A model generated the notes under the pieces. That model searched no databases. It was given only the letters and a program-made list of their open reading frames with translations, and was not told where the DNA came from. A stretch of 64,000 bases of DNA from Chrysophaeum taylorii (lineage: Eukaryota > Sar > Pelagophyceae > Pelagomonadales > Pelagomonadaceae): assembly GCA_029834535.1 (NCBI GenBank), contig JAQMWT010000278.1, forward strand, positions 16,616-80,615, written 5' to 3'. Positions 20,753-28,994 of this stretch are shown here, piece by piece. The position numbers and the translations under genes are program-made. Numbering within the stretch: position 1 is the first letter of the stretch; each line of letters opens with the position of its first letter.

Positions 20753-22399
20753 ATGATTGCGTCGTCCTCCTCGGTAGGCGTGTGCTGCGGGCTGTGCGGA
20801 CTCGTGACGTCGACGGAGAAAGATGAGGAGGGCGAGTTCGACGCCGAGCTGTCGTCGCGCGTGTGGTCGGAGATGGAGGAGCACGTGCGTCGCGAGCACT
20901 GCGCGGCATGCGTGTCGTGCGGTGCCGTCGCCGGGGGCCTGGTGGAGGTGGCGACGGGGGAAATCGCGTCTTGGATACGTCGGTCGAGGACGCGCAGCCC
21001 GCTCCATGCCCTTCGTGCCCACCGGCGCGAGCAGGCGCGGACGGCCGAGCGGGCGCGAAGGGCGGCGGCGAGCGAGGCCCCGCGGCCCTGGCCCGAGGAT
21101 TTGTTCTACCGGTACGGGCTCGTCGCCGAGGGCTCGCGGCGCGCCGACGAGTCGCCCGCGCCGCCGATGATGCAGCAGCGGCGGCGGCGGCGGTGCGGGC
21201 ACGCGGTGTGCGTGGGGTGCGCCGTGGCGACGGCCCAGGCGGCGCGCGGAGGAAAGGCCTCGTGTCCCGCAGCGGGGTGCGAGGCGTACGTCGACGCGCG
21301 CGCGCTCGCGGTCTTCTTGCCTCGCGAGAACGCGGACGCGAGCTTCACCTGCGTCGCCTGCGGGGACCCGCGACCCGAGAGGGACCGGGTCTCGCTCCAC
21401 GACCCCGACCCCGAACGCTACGCCTTCCAGAGGCAGCGACGCGACCTCTTGGACTTGTATCCGGCGAATTTCGAAGTTTCGCGCGCCCTTCCGCTCTCGC
21501 TCCTTCGCGCCGAGGACCCGCCGCGCCTCGTCGCCCTCGCCGAGGGCGCCAAGCGCCCGGCCTCCCCGCTCAGCGACGAGGACGACCACCACATCGTAGG
21601 GGGAGAATTCGGAACGGGACGCCACAAGCGCCGCCGTCACCAGACGCCCGACGCCGTTCCCGAGGCGTGCGAGCTCTGCGCTCCGTGCGCCGAGCGCTGG
21701 CTCTCGATCCAGGCGCGCGACGGCGTCGCCTACGTCCGGTGCCCGACCCCTCGCTGTCGCGCACCCCTATCCCGCGAGACCCTCGAGCTCCTCCTCACGC
21801 CCGAGGCCTACCAAGCCCACCTCAAGCGCGCGCGTCGTAGCTTCGAGTCTCGCCTCCGCCAACTCCAGACCTCGGCGCGTTCCACCTCCTTCCGCGCCGC
21901 CGAGACGGCCACCGACGACGCCAAACAGGCTCTCTCGAAGACGACTACTACCTCCGCCGCCGACGACGACGGCACGCTCGCCTTCTTGCGTTGGGCCGGC
22001 GACGCGACGCGCGCTTGTCCCGAGTGCCACGTCATCATCTATCGCTCCGAGGGCTGCGCCCACATGTCCTGCAGCTGCGGGGCCGAGTTCAACTGGGACC
22101 GCGCGGAGCGGATCGTCGACCCTCCCGACGCCCCCGCGCCCCCCAAACCCCCCGCCCTCCCCCGCGACCTACCCGACTCCCCGGCCGACCTCCGCCAGGC
22201 CCTCCTCGTCGAAAGGGCCCGCTCGACCGCGCTCCAGAACGAGCTCGACCGCATGCGCCGCCGCGTCGTCTCCGCGCGGGCTCATCCCCCGCCGCAGAGG
22301 CCCCCGCCCCAGAGGCCCCCGCCCCGCCGGCTCGACTACGCCCTGGCGCCGACACAACCCGACGACGCCGCCTCTGCCGCCGCCGCCCCCCCCCCCTAA
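20753..22399 (+). CDS. Divergent RBR-like E3 ubiquitin ligase
   Basis: A 548-residue Cys-rich protein from the ATG at 20753; an in-frame ATG at 20669 would add 28 residues. It has an N-terminal Cys pair region (CCGLCGL, CAACVSCG), then a RING-half-like block CGHAVCVGCAVAT...SCPAAGCEAYVD (about residues 145-190). A second such block is CELCAPCAERWLS...VRCPTPRCRAPLS (about 305-345). The best-conserved part is the RING2/Rcat-like segment at about 422-448: CPECHVIIYRSEGCAHMSC, then CGAEFNW. The Cys in EGCAHM corresponds to the catalytic Cys of RBR ligases. The final zinc-ligand Cys after FNW is missing. A coiled-coil and a Pro-rich tail end the protein. RBR ligases form a ubiquitin thioester and pass it to substrates; activity here is plausible but the fold is divergent. 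Confidence 0.65.
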   Translation: MIASSSSVGVCCGLCGLVTSTEKDEEGEFDAELSSRVWSEMEEHVRREHCAACVSCGAVAGGLVEVATGEIASWIRRSRTRSPLHALRAHRREQARTAERARRAAASEAPRPWPEDLFYRYGLVAEGSRRADESPAPPMMQQRRRRRCGHAVCVGCAVATAQAARGGKASCPAAGCEAYVDARALAVFLPRENADASFTCVACGDPRPERDRVSLHDPDPERYAFQRQRRDLLDLYPANFEVSRALPLSLLRAEDPPRLVALAEGAKRPASPLSDEDDHHIVGGEFGTGRHKRRRHQTPDAVPEACELCAPCAERWLSIQARDGVAYVRCPTPRCRAPLSRETLELLLTPEAYQAHLKRARRSFESRLRQLQTSARSTSFRAAETATDDAKQALSKTTTTSAADDDGTLAFLRWAGDATRACPECHVIIYRSEGCAHMSCSCGAEFNWDRAERIVDPPDAPAPPKPPALPRDLPDSPADLRQALLVERARSTALQNELDRMRRRVVSARAHPPPQRPPPQRPPPRRLDYALAPTQPDDAASAAAAPPP

Positions 22400-22703
22400 G
22401 GCAACAAACAAACAAACAAACAAACAAACAAACAAACAAACAATGTGTGCTCTTATTCCTCGTTTATCCTCGCTACCACACATTGCTCTTCTACGTTTCT
22501 TGGAGGCGCTTTCGTCGCCTGTCACCTCCACCCACGCCACGCCACGAGGCGTCTGTCTCTCTCGGTCTTGACGAGAGGCTTTTTATTGACTACTACTATT
22601 CGTATTCGTATATTACTACTCCTACTACTTATACTACGAATACACAGGAAAGAAGGAAAAAAGCGTTGATTCATCAATCAAGAGAAGACGTAGTAATTAA
22701 GGA
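22400..22703. other. Spacer with (CAAA)n microsatellite
   Basis: A CAAA repeat at 22403-22442 immediately follows the RBR stop codon. The rest holds no gene and leads into the next ATG. Confidence 0.6.
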
Positions 22704-24676
22704 ATGTGGTGGTGGTGGTGGTGGTTGTTCGCGTTCGCGGAGGGAAGGATGTTGATCGACGAGGAGTGCTTCGCTCCAGCGAACGGGTCGATCGCCCAGG
22801 AATGCATCTTGAAACGGGGTCGCATCAAGCCTCGGGGAATCGATGACCCCTGCGTGTCGCCGCCGAACGCGATCGTCGCCGAGAACTGTATGGAGGGGGC
22901 GCCCTCGACCGAGTGGGACGTGAACGGCGCCGGGAGCGACGACGTGGTGGGGTTCTCAACGCGGGCGTCGGTCGAACCCGGCGAAGGCGTCGAATTCAAG
23001 ATCCGAACGAGAAGGCGCGAGGCGGTCGCCGTCGACGTGTACCGGTTTGGGTGGTACGGAGGGCGAGGGGCACGGTTTGTGGGGAGCGCGAGGGTAGTGG
23101 GGGAGGCGTTTGAGCAACCCGAGTGCGCGCATCCCGAGGAGGAGTTTGTCGACTGCGGGAATTGGCGCGTGGTTGCTGCGTTCGACGTTCCGGAAAACGC
23201 GACGTCGGGCGTTTACGCGGCCCGTTTTTCGCTGCCGAGCGACCCTCAGAACTGGCGGACCGACCAGTCGAAGCATCTCGTGGACCCGCACCACGGGCTC
23301 GAGGGCCGGGACCCGTTGTTGGGTCCCGAGGAGGGGCCGCACGCGTACGGGTCGCTCGGGAAATACGAACTCCGGAACAAATTGTCTCGGCCTCGGGCGA
23401 GCCTCGCGTGGTTCGTGGTGAGGTCGTCTGGCGGCGGCCGCCACCAGCTCCTCGTGCAGACGTCGGACACGACCACCCACGCCTACAACGGTTACGGCGG
23501 GCTCACGACCTACGGGAGTTTCGAGTACCCGCTTCGGCACGCGCCGAATCGGACCAAAGTCGAGGACGCGTCGCGGCGCGCGTTTAAGAGGTCGTACAAC
23601 ACGCCCGTCGTGACGAGGGACTATAGGTCGGTGAACGCTTTTTTTGGGGCCGAGTTTCCGGCGATCCGGTTCATCGAGCGCCTCGGAATGGACGCGCACT
23701 ACGCGACGGGACTGGACGTGGGGTTGCCCGCGAGAGCGAGGGACCTCCTAAAGAGGTCGGAGGGCTTTGTTTCGATGGGCCACGACGAGTACTGGTCCTA
23801 CGAGCAGCGCGAGGCCGTCGCGGCCGCGGGGATCCACCTGAACTTTTGGAGTGGAAACGAGGCCTACTGGGCGATCCGCTGGGAACCCTCGGAATTTGAC
23901 GACGACCGAGGAGAACCGCGGACGCTCGTGTGTTATAAGGAGACGCAGTCGACCGAGAAGCTCGACCCTCTCGAGGGCGCGTGGACGGGGACCTTCCGCG
24001 ACGCGAGACCCATCAATCCCAAGGGACCGCGACCCGAAAACGCCCTCGCGGGTACGATGTTCGTCGTGAACTCGCAGCGCAACGACCCTCTCGTCGTCGA
24101 CGGTACCAAGTTTGGAGCGCACCGGCTCTGGCTCCACACGTCGATCGCCCGCCGGACGGGCGAATCATTCGTGCTGTATCCCGGCCTCCTCGGCCACGAG
24201 TGGGACGAGGACGTCGACAACGGTTTCCGACCACCGGGCCTTCAACGCCTCTCGGAAACGACGATCGACAACGTCCAAACTATAATGGACTGGGGCGCGA
24301 CCTTCGACACGGGCACGGCGACCCACTCCCTCGTCGTACGGTGGGGGGAGGACGGCAAGCTCGTCTTTGGCGCCGGCACCGTCCAGTGGTCCTGGGGCCT
24401 CGACGACTTTCACGACCTCAACGATCCGCAGCGGGTCAACAAGTACGACGTTCGCGTCTCGAGAGATCTCCGCGGACCGTGTCCCGACGTCCAGCAGCTC
24501 TCGGTCAACATTTTTGCCGCGCAAGGCCTCGCTATGCCCACACTCCCGACGCACCTCGTGCGCCCCGTTCCCTCGACGGACACCACCCCGCCCACCGCCA
24601 CCCTCAACGTCGCCATGATCTTCGACCAGACGGGAATCTACTACGCGCACGGCGACGCCTCGGATTACGATAAGTC

Positions 24677-24715
<39 letters not shown>

Positions 24716-24980
24716 GGTCGCCGCCCTCGAGATTTCCTGGCACCCCCCAGGCGACAAACCCTCGCGCTGGCACATGGCGAACCTCGTCGCCGTCGCCACC
24801 AACACCACCTGGACGTTTACCTGGGGGGCCGCGAAATGGCACCGCCACCACGCCCCGACCCCCCCCCTCGACGACCTCCGAAACAACCGCCCCTACGTCG
24901 TCAGCCTCCGCGTCGCCGACGACTCCGGCAACATGGCCACCTATGATGCCATCGGTCCCCTCCGCCTCGCCTCTTCCTAA
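22704..24980 (+). CDS. Secreted N,N-dimethylformamidase-like large-subunit protein
   Basis: A 758-residue protein starting MWWWWWWLFAFAEG, a Trp-rich leader encoded by a (TGG)6 microsatellite; a second Met at 22749 is an alternative start. The body matches the pattern of the N,N-dimethylformamidase beta-subunit-like family: an N-terminal beta domain with FGWYGGRGAR, ATSGVYAARF, then LLVQTSDTTTHAYNGYGG. The C-terminal domain follows with KRSYNTPVV, FPAIRFIERLG, GHDEYWSYEQREAV, NFWSGNEAYWAIRWEP and LLGHEWDEDVDNG. Bacterial members hydrolyse amide bonds of small molecules; many others have no known substrate. A run of 13 Gly near residue 660 is encoded by a (GGC)n repeat and separates off a C-terminal Ig-like block (WHMANLVAVATNTTWTFTW). 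The family call rests on motif order; the substrate cannot be read from sequence. Confidence 0.75.
24678..24714 (+). repeat. (GGC)n repeat coding polyglycine
   Basis: A perfect GGC tract inside the dimethylformamidase-like gene, encoding the Gly run near residue 660. It is a likely length-polymorphic linker. Confidence 0.8.
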
Positions 24981-25071
24981 TCTACAGGAATAAAAAAAAC
25001 TCACTCGCTTTCACTTTCACTTTCGCTCACTCCGCCACTCAAAAAGCCCAACGAGACTCAAGAAAGAAGAC

Positions 25072-26028
25072 CTAGGCCGGCTGTCGCCAGAGGCAGGAAG
25101 CGTCGAGGAAGGCGTCGTCGTGGCTGGGGGTCGCCCCCTCCTTGGTCGCGACCCAGGAGCCGAGGCGCGCGGCGGCGCGAAGCGTCTCGTGGGCGTCGTC
25201 CCCGGCCTGGAGGCCGACGACGAGGCGTGCCGTAAAGGCGTCGCCCGCGCCCACCGTGTCGATGACGTCGACGATGGTGCCTTGGGCCTCGTAGAACACG
25301 TCGCTCCGGTGCAGCATGACGGCGCCTTTCTCGGCGAGGGTAACGACGAGAAACTCGGGTCGGAGCTCGGCGCAGAGCGCGTCGCAGAGACCTCTGAGGC
25401 CCTTGGGGGCTTTGTCGGGGACGACCCAGGTGGCGACTTGGCGCGCCTCCTCCTCGTTCATCTTGAGGACCCAGCAGTCCCTAAGAAGGGGCTCGATCCG
25501 CTCGCGATCGACGTACGGCGGACGAAGGTTGACGTCGAAGACGCGTTTCGGCGCGGCCGCCAGAATCCGGTGCACTTCCGAGTTCTCCCCGCGCAACGCG
25601 AGAGACCCGTGCACGACCGCGTCCGCCTTGGCGACCGCCGCCCGCACGTCCTCGGTCGCGCGCACGAAGTCCCACGCCGCCGGCGTCTCGAACTCGTACC
25701 CGGCGTCGCCGCCCTTGTCGACGACGCAAGTCACGAAACCCGTCGGCTTGTTTACCGTCTGCACGCACGACGTGTCGACCCCGGCCTCGCGCAGCCGTCG
25801 TACGGCGTCGCGACCCACCACGTCGTCCCCGACGGCGCTCACGAGGCTCGCCGTCGCACCGAGCGCTGCCGCGTGCACGGCCGCGTTCAGAGGCGCGCCG
25901 CCCAGAAACAGACCCTTCGGCAACGAGTCGTACAGCGTCTCGCCGACGCACGCGATGCGCGGCACGATCACACCGCTCGCCGCGCGCACCAACAACAACG
26001 ACGACAACACCCGCGTGATCATCAACAT
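25072..26028 (-). CDS. PfkB-family sugar kinase (fructokinase/ribokinase-like)
   Basis: A 318-residue product from the ATG at 26028 (MLMITRVLSSLLLVRAASG), which looks like a signal or transit peptide. The frame is open far upstream, but that region is the AT-rich divergent promoter. Family landmarks are ACVGETLYDSLPKG, the substrate loop GGAPLNAAVHAAALG, FDVNLRPPYVD, NEEEA, VVTLAEKGAV and the PfkB signature DTVGAGDAFTARLV, with the GAGD anion hole and the catalytic Asp. All key residues are present, so it should phosphorylate a hexose or ribose. GG(A)PLN and NLRPP favour the fructokinase-like branch. It is divergent from ST C with 181 bp between starts; its 3' end faces the preceding gene. 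Confidence 0.9.
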   Translation of the reverse strand: MLMITRVLSSLLLVRAASGVIVPRIACVGETLYDSLPKGLFLGGAPLNAAVHAAALGATASLVSAVGDDVVGRDAVRRLREAGVDTSCVQTVNKPTGFVTCVVDKGGDAGYEFETPAAWDFVRATEDVRAAVAKADAVVHGSLALRGENSEVHRILAAAPKRVFDVNLRPPYVDRERIEPLLRDCWVLKMNEEEARQVATWVVPDKAPKGLRGLCDALCAELRPEFLVVTLAEKGAVMLHRSDVFYEAQGTIVDVIDTVGAGDAFTARLVVGLQAGDDAHETLRAAARLGSWVATKEGATPSHDDAFLDASCLWRQPA

Positions 26029-26209
26029 CAACACCACAGAAACTGTATGACCCCACCTCTTCCTCCATTGCACTTGAGGTCTGTCGACAGGTCTGTCTCT
26101 TTCTTTGGTTTTTGGTTTTTTTTTTTTTTTCCAACAACAAGAGATTTTTTCTTTCCTTCCTTCCTTCCAATCTTCAGGCAAAGGAAGAAGGAAGACAGAC
26201 CTCTCTCTA

Positions 26210-27157
26210 ATGAAATTATTACCGTTATGGATGCGGCGGTTCGTAGGCCTCGCCGTCTTGGCCAGGGCGAGGGTACCCGTGGTGTGGGTCCACATCCACA
26301 AGTATTGTAATAGGAAGGCAGTCGTGACGATATAATGTCGTCGTCTTAGGTCGGGCGGGACGACGATGTGTAGTTTGGCGAGGAAGCAGGGCGAAAAGTG
26401 CATGGAGCCGTCGAACAACTGCAACGCGGTGGTGTTTCAGGACGGACCCGAGGGCAGGGCGAAGGGTATCCCTTGCGAGAAGCGCGCGGGTATCGCCAGA
26501 AAATCCGAAGCGAGCTGGATGCAGATCGAGCACGAGATCGAAGACTTTGACGTCGCCTGCTCCGACGAGCTGCTTTACGGGATCATGATTAGAGACCCGA
26601 TCGAGCTCATGACTTCGGGCGCGAACCACCACAGCTCCTACATGGACCTCGTCAAAATCGCGAAAAAAATCGAGATAGAACGAACGCCGGCGGAGAAAGA
26701 GAAATTCGTCTTCGCCGACCGTCAGCGACTCTCACAAAATTTGAGCTGCACGTCGGGGTGTTTCATCGACTGGCGATTTTTCGATAATTACGCCGTGCGC
26801 ATGCTCAACGGCAAAGAGGGTCTCTTCCTGCCTCCCCGAGGCGTCACCAGGCGCCACCTCGACAAAGCCAAGCGGCTCGTCTCCGAAGCCTTCGACGCCG
26901 TCCTCGTCCTCGACCACTTCGACCGCGATGTGGTCCAGCTCGTCGAGGTGTTCGGCTGGAAAACCGCCGAAATACATACTTCTTGGAAAAAAAACGCCCG
27001 GTCTCACTCGGACGACCTCGCGGACATGATGCACCACGTGACCCCCGCGGAAGCGAAAAGGTACTACGACGCGCTCCTTCGGATCAACGCCTTGGACTTG
27101 GAACTCTATAATCACGCCAACCACACGGCTGCCGCGCGCAGTCGTTCGTTATTATAA
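26210..27157 (+). CDS. Sulfotransferase with one 48-nt intron (ST C)
   Basis: The exons are 26210-26301 and 26350-27157, giving 299 residues. Without splicing, the frame starts at the ATG at 26366 and lacks the cofactor loop. Removing the 48-nt GT-AG intron (GTATTG...TCTTAG) joins VHIHK to SGGTTMCSLARK, yielding a standard PAPS 5'-phosphosulfate motif HIHKSGGTTM. The 3'-phosphate motif is MIRDPIELMTSGANHH. Exon 1 (MKLLPLWMRRFVGLAVLARARVPVV) is a hydrophobic signal anchor. The C-terminal part has LVLDHFDRDVVQLVEVFGW and AKRYYDALLRINALDLELY, typical of the late alpha-helical part of these enzymes. It is divergent from the PfkB gene and convergent with ST D, with stop codons 9 bp apart. Confidence 0.8.
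26302..26349 (+). other. 48-nt intron in ST C
   Basis: It has GT-AG borders (gtattgtaat...cgtcttag), phase 2, and contains in-frame stops. Its removal restores the HIHKSGGTTM cofactor loop and supplies a signal anchor. Confidence 0.75.
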
Positions 27158-27166
27158 TAATTATTA

Positions 27167-28117
27167 TTAAACACAATAGTGGAAGTAGAGGCCGGAGCCT
27201 GCGAGATCGAGGGGTGGGAGAATCTCGTTCGCCGAGGGCGCGATAGGGCACGCGACCGGGTAGGCGGGACCGAGGCTCCGCGTAAAGTTGGTCCTCGCGG
27301 TTTGGAGACGCATCGCGAGCTCGGACCGCCTCGGCCCGGGTGGTAGGTTGTCGCGGAGCCACGATGTCCACCTGCGAACAGCCTCGTCGTAGATTTCGTA
27401 CTCGAGGGGGGCGATCGCGCGGAGCGAGCTCTCGACGCGCGGGTCCTCGTTTAGTTCGCGTTTGAGCGCGCCGAACTCGAACGACGTCAAGAATGAGGGT
27501 GGAGCCTTGACCATCAACGGGAGCGAAGTCGCAAACTGCTCGATCTCCAAGCCCAAATACGTCGCGATTGCGAGAGGTACGAGGTCGCGACCCTCGACCG
27601 TCGTCACGAGCGCGTCGTCTTCGAAGTACTGGCCCCTCCTCTCCATCGCCGTCCCAAACACCTGGCCGTACTCCTTCGGCCACCCACAGCTCGTCGACAT
27701 GTTTTTTGAGAGATAGTCCAAAAAACCATCGACCGTCCGCACCTTGCCGCACCGATCGTAGTAGTACCCGCTTACGGTCCGGGACGTCGGATCGCGCAAT
27801 ATAGTTATAATCTTTACCGACGGCACCTCGAAGCACTTGGAAAACGCGAGGGCTCCTCCCCGCGCGTACACTGGCAACCCCTCGTGCTGGATGCTCAGGC
27901 AGCTGCGCGACGCGCACTCCGACACGCCGCCCTTCTTATGACAAAGGTGACTCTCGGACTTGCGAAGCGAGTAGACCCGATCGGACCCGTAGGTCCGTTT
28001 CATCCCCTGAAAGATATCGTAGGCCATCACCGTCCCCGATACCTTGTGCAACTTGAGAAACACCACCGACGGAGGGGGCTCCTCCGCGCTCACCAACACA
28101 ACCCACAACCAGCGCAT
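27167..28117 (-). CDS. Sulfotransferase (ST D)
   Basis: A 316-residue single-exon protein. A short hydrophobic N-terminus (MRWLWVVLVSA) acts as signal peptide. The PAPS motif is VVFLKLHKVSGTVMAYDI and the 3'-phosphate motif is IITILRDPTSRTVSGYYYDRCG, with Arg and Ser correctly placed. Eight Cys, including a CHKKGG...C...C cluster near residue 60, suggest disulfides in the secretory pathway. The rest (ERRGQYFEDDALVTTVEGRD, LGLEIEQFA) is family-like. It is tail-to-tail with ST C and is the fourth sulfotransferase within 12 kb. The two pairs are not close copies: their cofactor loops differ (HKCGG, PKTGG, HKSGG, HKVSG), so the cluster is not a recent tandem duplication. Confidence 0.87.
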   Translation of the reverse strand: MRWLWVVLVSAEEPPPSVVFLKLHKVSGTVMAYDIFQGMKRTYGSDRVYSLRKSESHLCHKKGGVSECASRSCLSIQHEGLPVYARGGALAFSKCFEVPSVKIITILRDPTSRTVSGYYYDRCGKVRTVDGFLDYLSKNMSTSCGWPKEYGQVFGTAMERRGQYFEDDALVTTVEGRDLVPLAIATYLGLEIEQFATSLPLMVKAPPSFLTSFEFGALKRELNEDPRVESSLRAIAPLEYEIYDEAVRRWTSWLRDNLPPGPRRSELAMRLQTARTNFTRSLGPAYPVACPIAPSANEILPPLDLAGSGLYFHYCV

Positions 28118-28312
28118 TTTTTGTTTGAGGGTCTTTCTTTGCCACAGCGTTATTCTGGTTTTCCTGGTACCTCGTCCATCATAATAATTATTTTTCGTCT
28201 CTTTTGTTGTTGTGCTCTTTTATAATTAATTATTAGAGCGTATGACATTGTATTATTCCTTGCGTTTCGTGCATCTTCGCTGAAAGGCAGGCAGGCGCAG
28301 GGAGCCCCCCGT

Positions 28313-28337
28313 AATAATAATAATAATAATAATAATA
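28313..28337. repeat. (TAA)n microsatellite
   Basis: A run of TAA/ATA triplets in the spacer after ST D. Confidence 0.8.
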
Positions 28338-28412
28338 AGCCGCCAACATAATATTTTTCGCCCATGCGGGATTATTCGACGTCCTGCAAGATTTAGAATT
28401 CCTACGCCACTA

Positions 28413-28955
28413 CTACTTGCCGGCTCTTCTCCAAGTCCAACTCCAAGTCCAACTCCAAGTCCAACTCCAAGTCCAACTCCAAGTCCAACTCCAAGTCCAA
28501 GTCCAAGCCAAGCCGCCGCGCGACGACCGCGTGGTGTCCAAAGATCGGAACGGTCCCTTAGACCTTTGTCTTAACTCGCGGCTGAAAACAACACTGTATT
28601 GCTGCTGGCATATTCGACTCGTGGGGAGCGCCACGTGCCGGCCCTTGGCCATCCATTTGCTTCTTCTTCGTCGCACCGGAAGAATATCGTCCAAGTCGCG
28701 TCGATGATGCTCAAGTATAGTATTTTGCAGCGCGTGAACTTTAAATGGTCTCCATCGTAGACCCTCGCGGGCTCTCTCTCTTGACACCTCGCACTTTCCC
28801 ACCATGACGTGTCCCGGCACACATAGATAGTAGTACCTGTCCAGAAGAGCGACATCGACCACGCATGCGACTGCGTCGTATGCCTCGAGAGAGGCCCACC
28901 CTGCTCCAGCTGCTGCTACTACTACTACTGTGGTAATGGCATGGCTACCACGCAC
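28413..28955 (-). CDS. Possible hypothetical protein, weak support
   Basis: The minus strand is open for 180 codons, beginning MRGSHAITTVVVVAAAGAGWASLE, which could be a signal peptide. It ends in a (WTWS)n tail produced by a 12-bp minisatellite. A second minus frame (28855-28571) reads equally protein-like (VYDGDHLKFTRCKILYLS...), so an intron or frameshift may connect the two. I recognise no domain. It could be a real spliced secreted protein or chance open frames in the SerRS downstream region. Confidence 0.2.
   Translation of the reverse strand: MRGSHAITTVVVVAAAGAGWASLEAYDAVACVVDVALLDRYYYLCVPGHVMVGKCEVSRERAREGLRWRPFKVHALQNTILEHHRRDLDDILPVRRRRSKWMAKGRHVALPTSRICQQQYSVVFSRELRQRSKGPFRSLDTTRSSRGGLAWTWTWSWTWSWTWSWTWSWTWSWTWRRAGK
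28429..28500. repeat. 12-bp minisatellite, six perfect units
   Basis: The unit CTCCAAGTCCAA is repeated six times without error, with a partial seventh. It is open on both strands: LQVQ repeats on plus, WTWS-type on minus. Confidence 0.9.
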
Positions 28956-28994
28956 GAAGAACGCACAACGAGGAATAACGACGTCAGCAGCTTC

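Noticed and set aside
25120-26310. 396-codon plus-strand ORF across the PfkB gene.
   Set aside because: The minus strand encodes a complete PfkB kinase with all signatures; the plus frame is its shadow.
26028-26424. N-terminal extension of the PfkB frame to 26424.
   Set aside because: It overlaps the divergent promoter and the first exon of ST C, has a poly-Lys/Gln composition from T- and A-runs, and precedes a good start at 26028.
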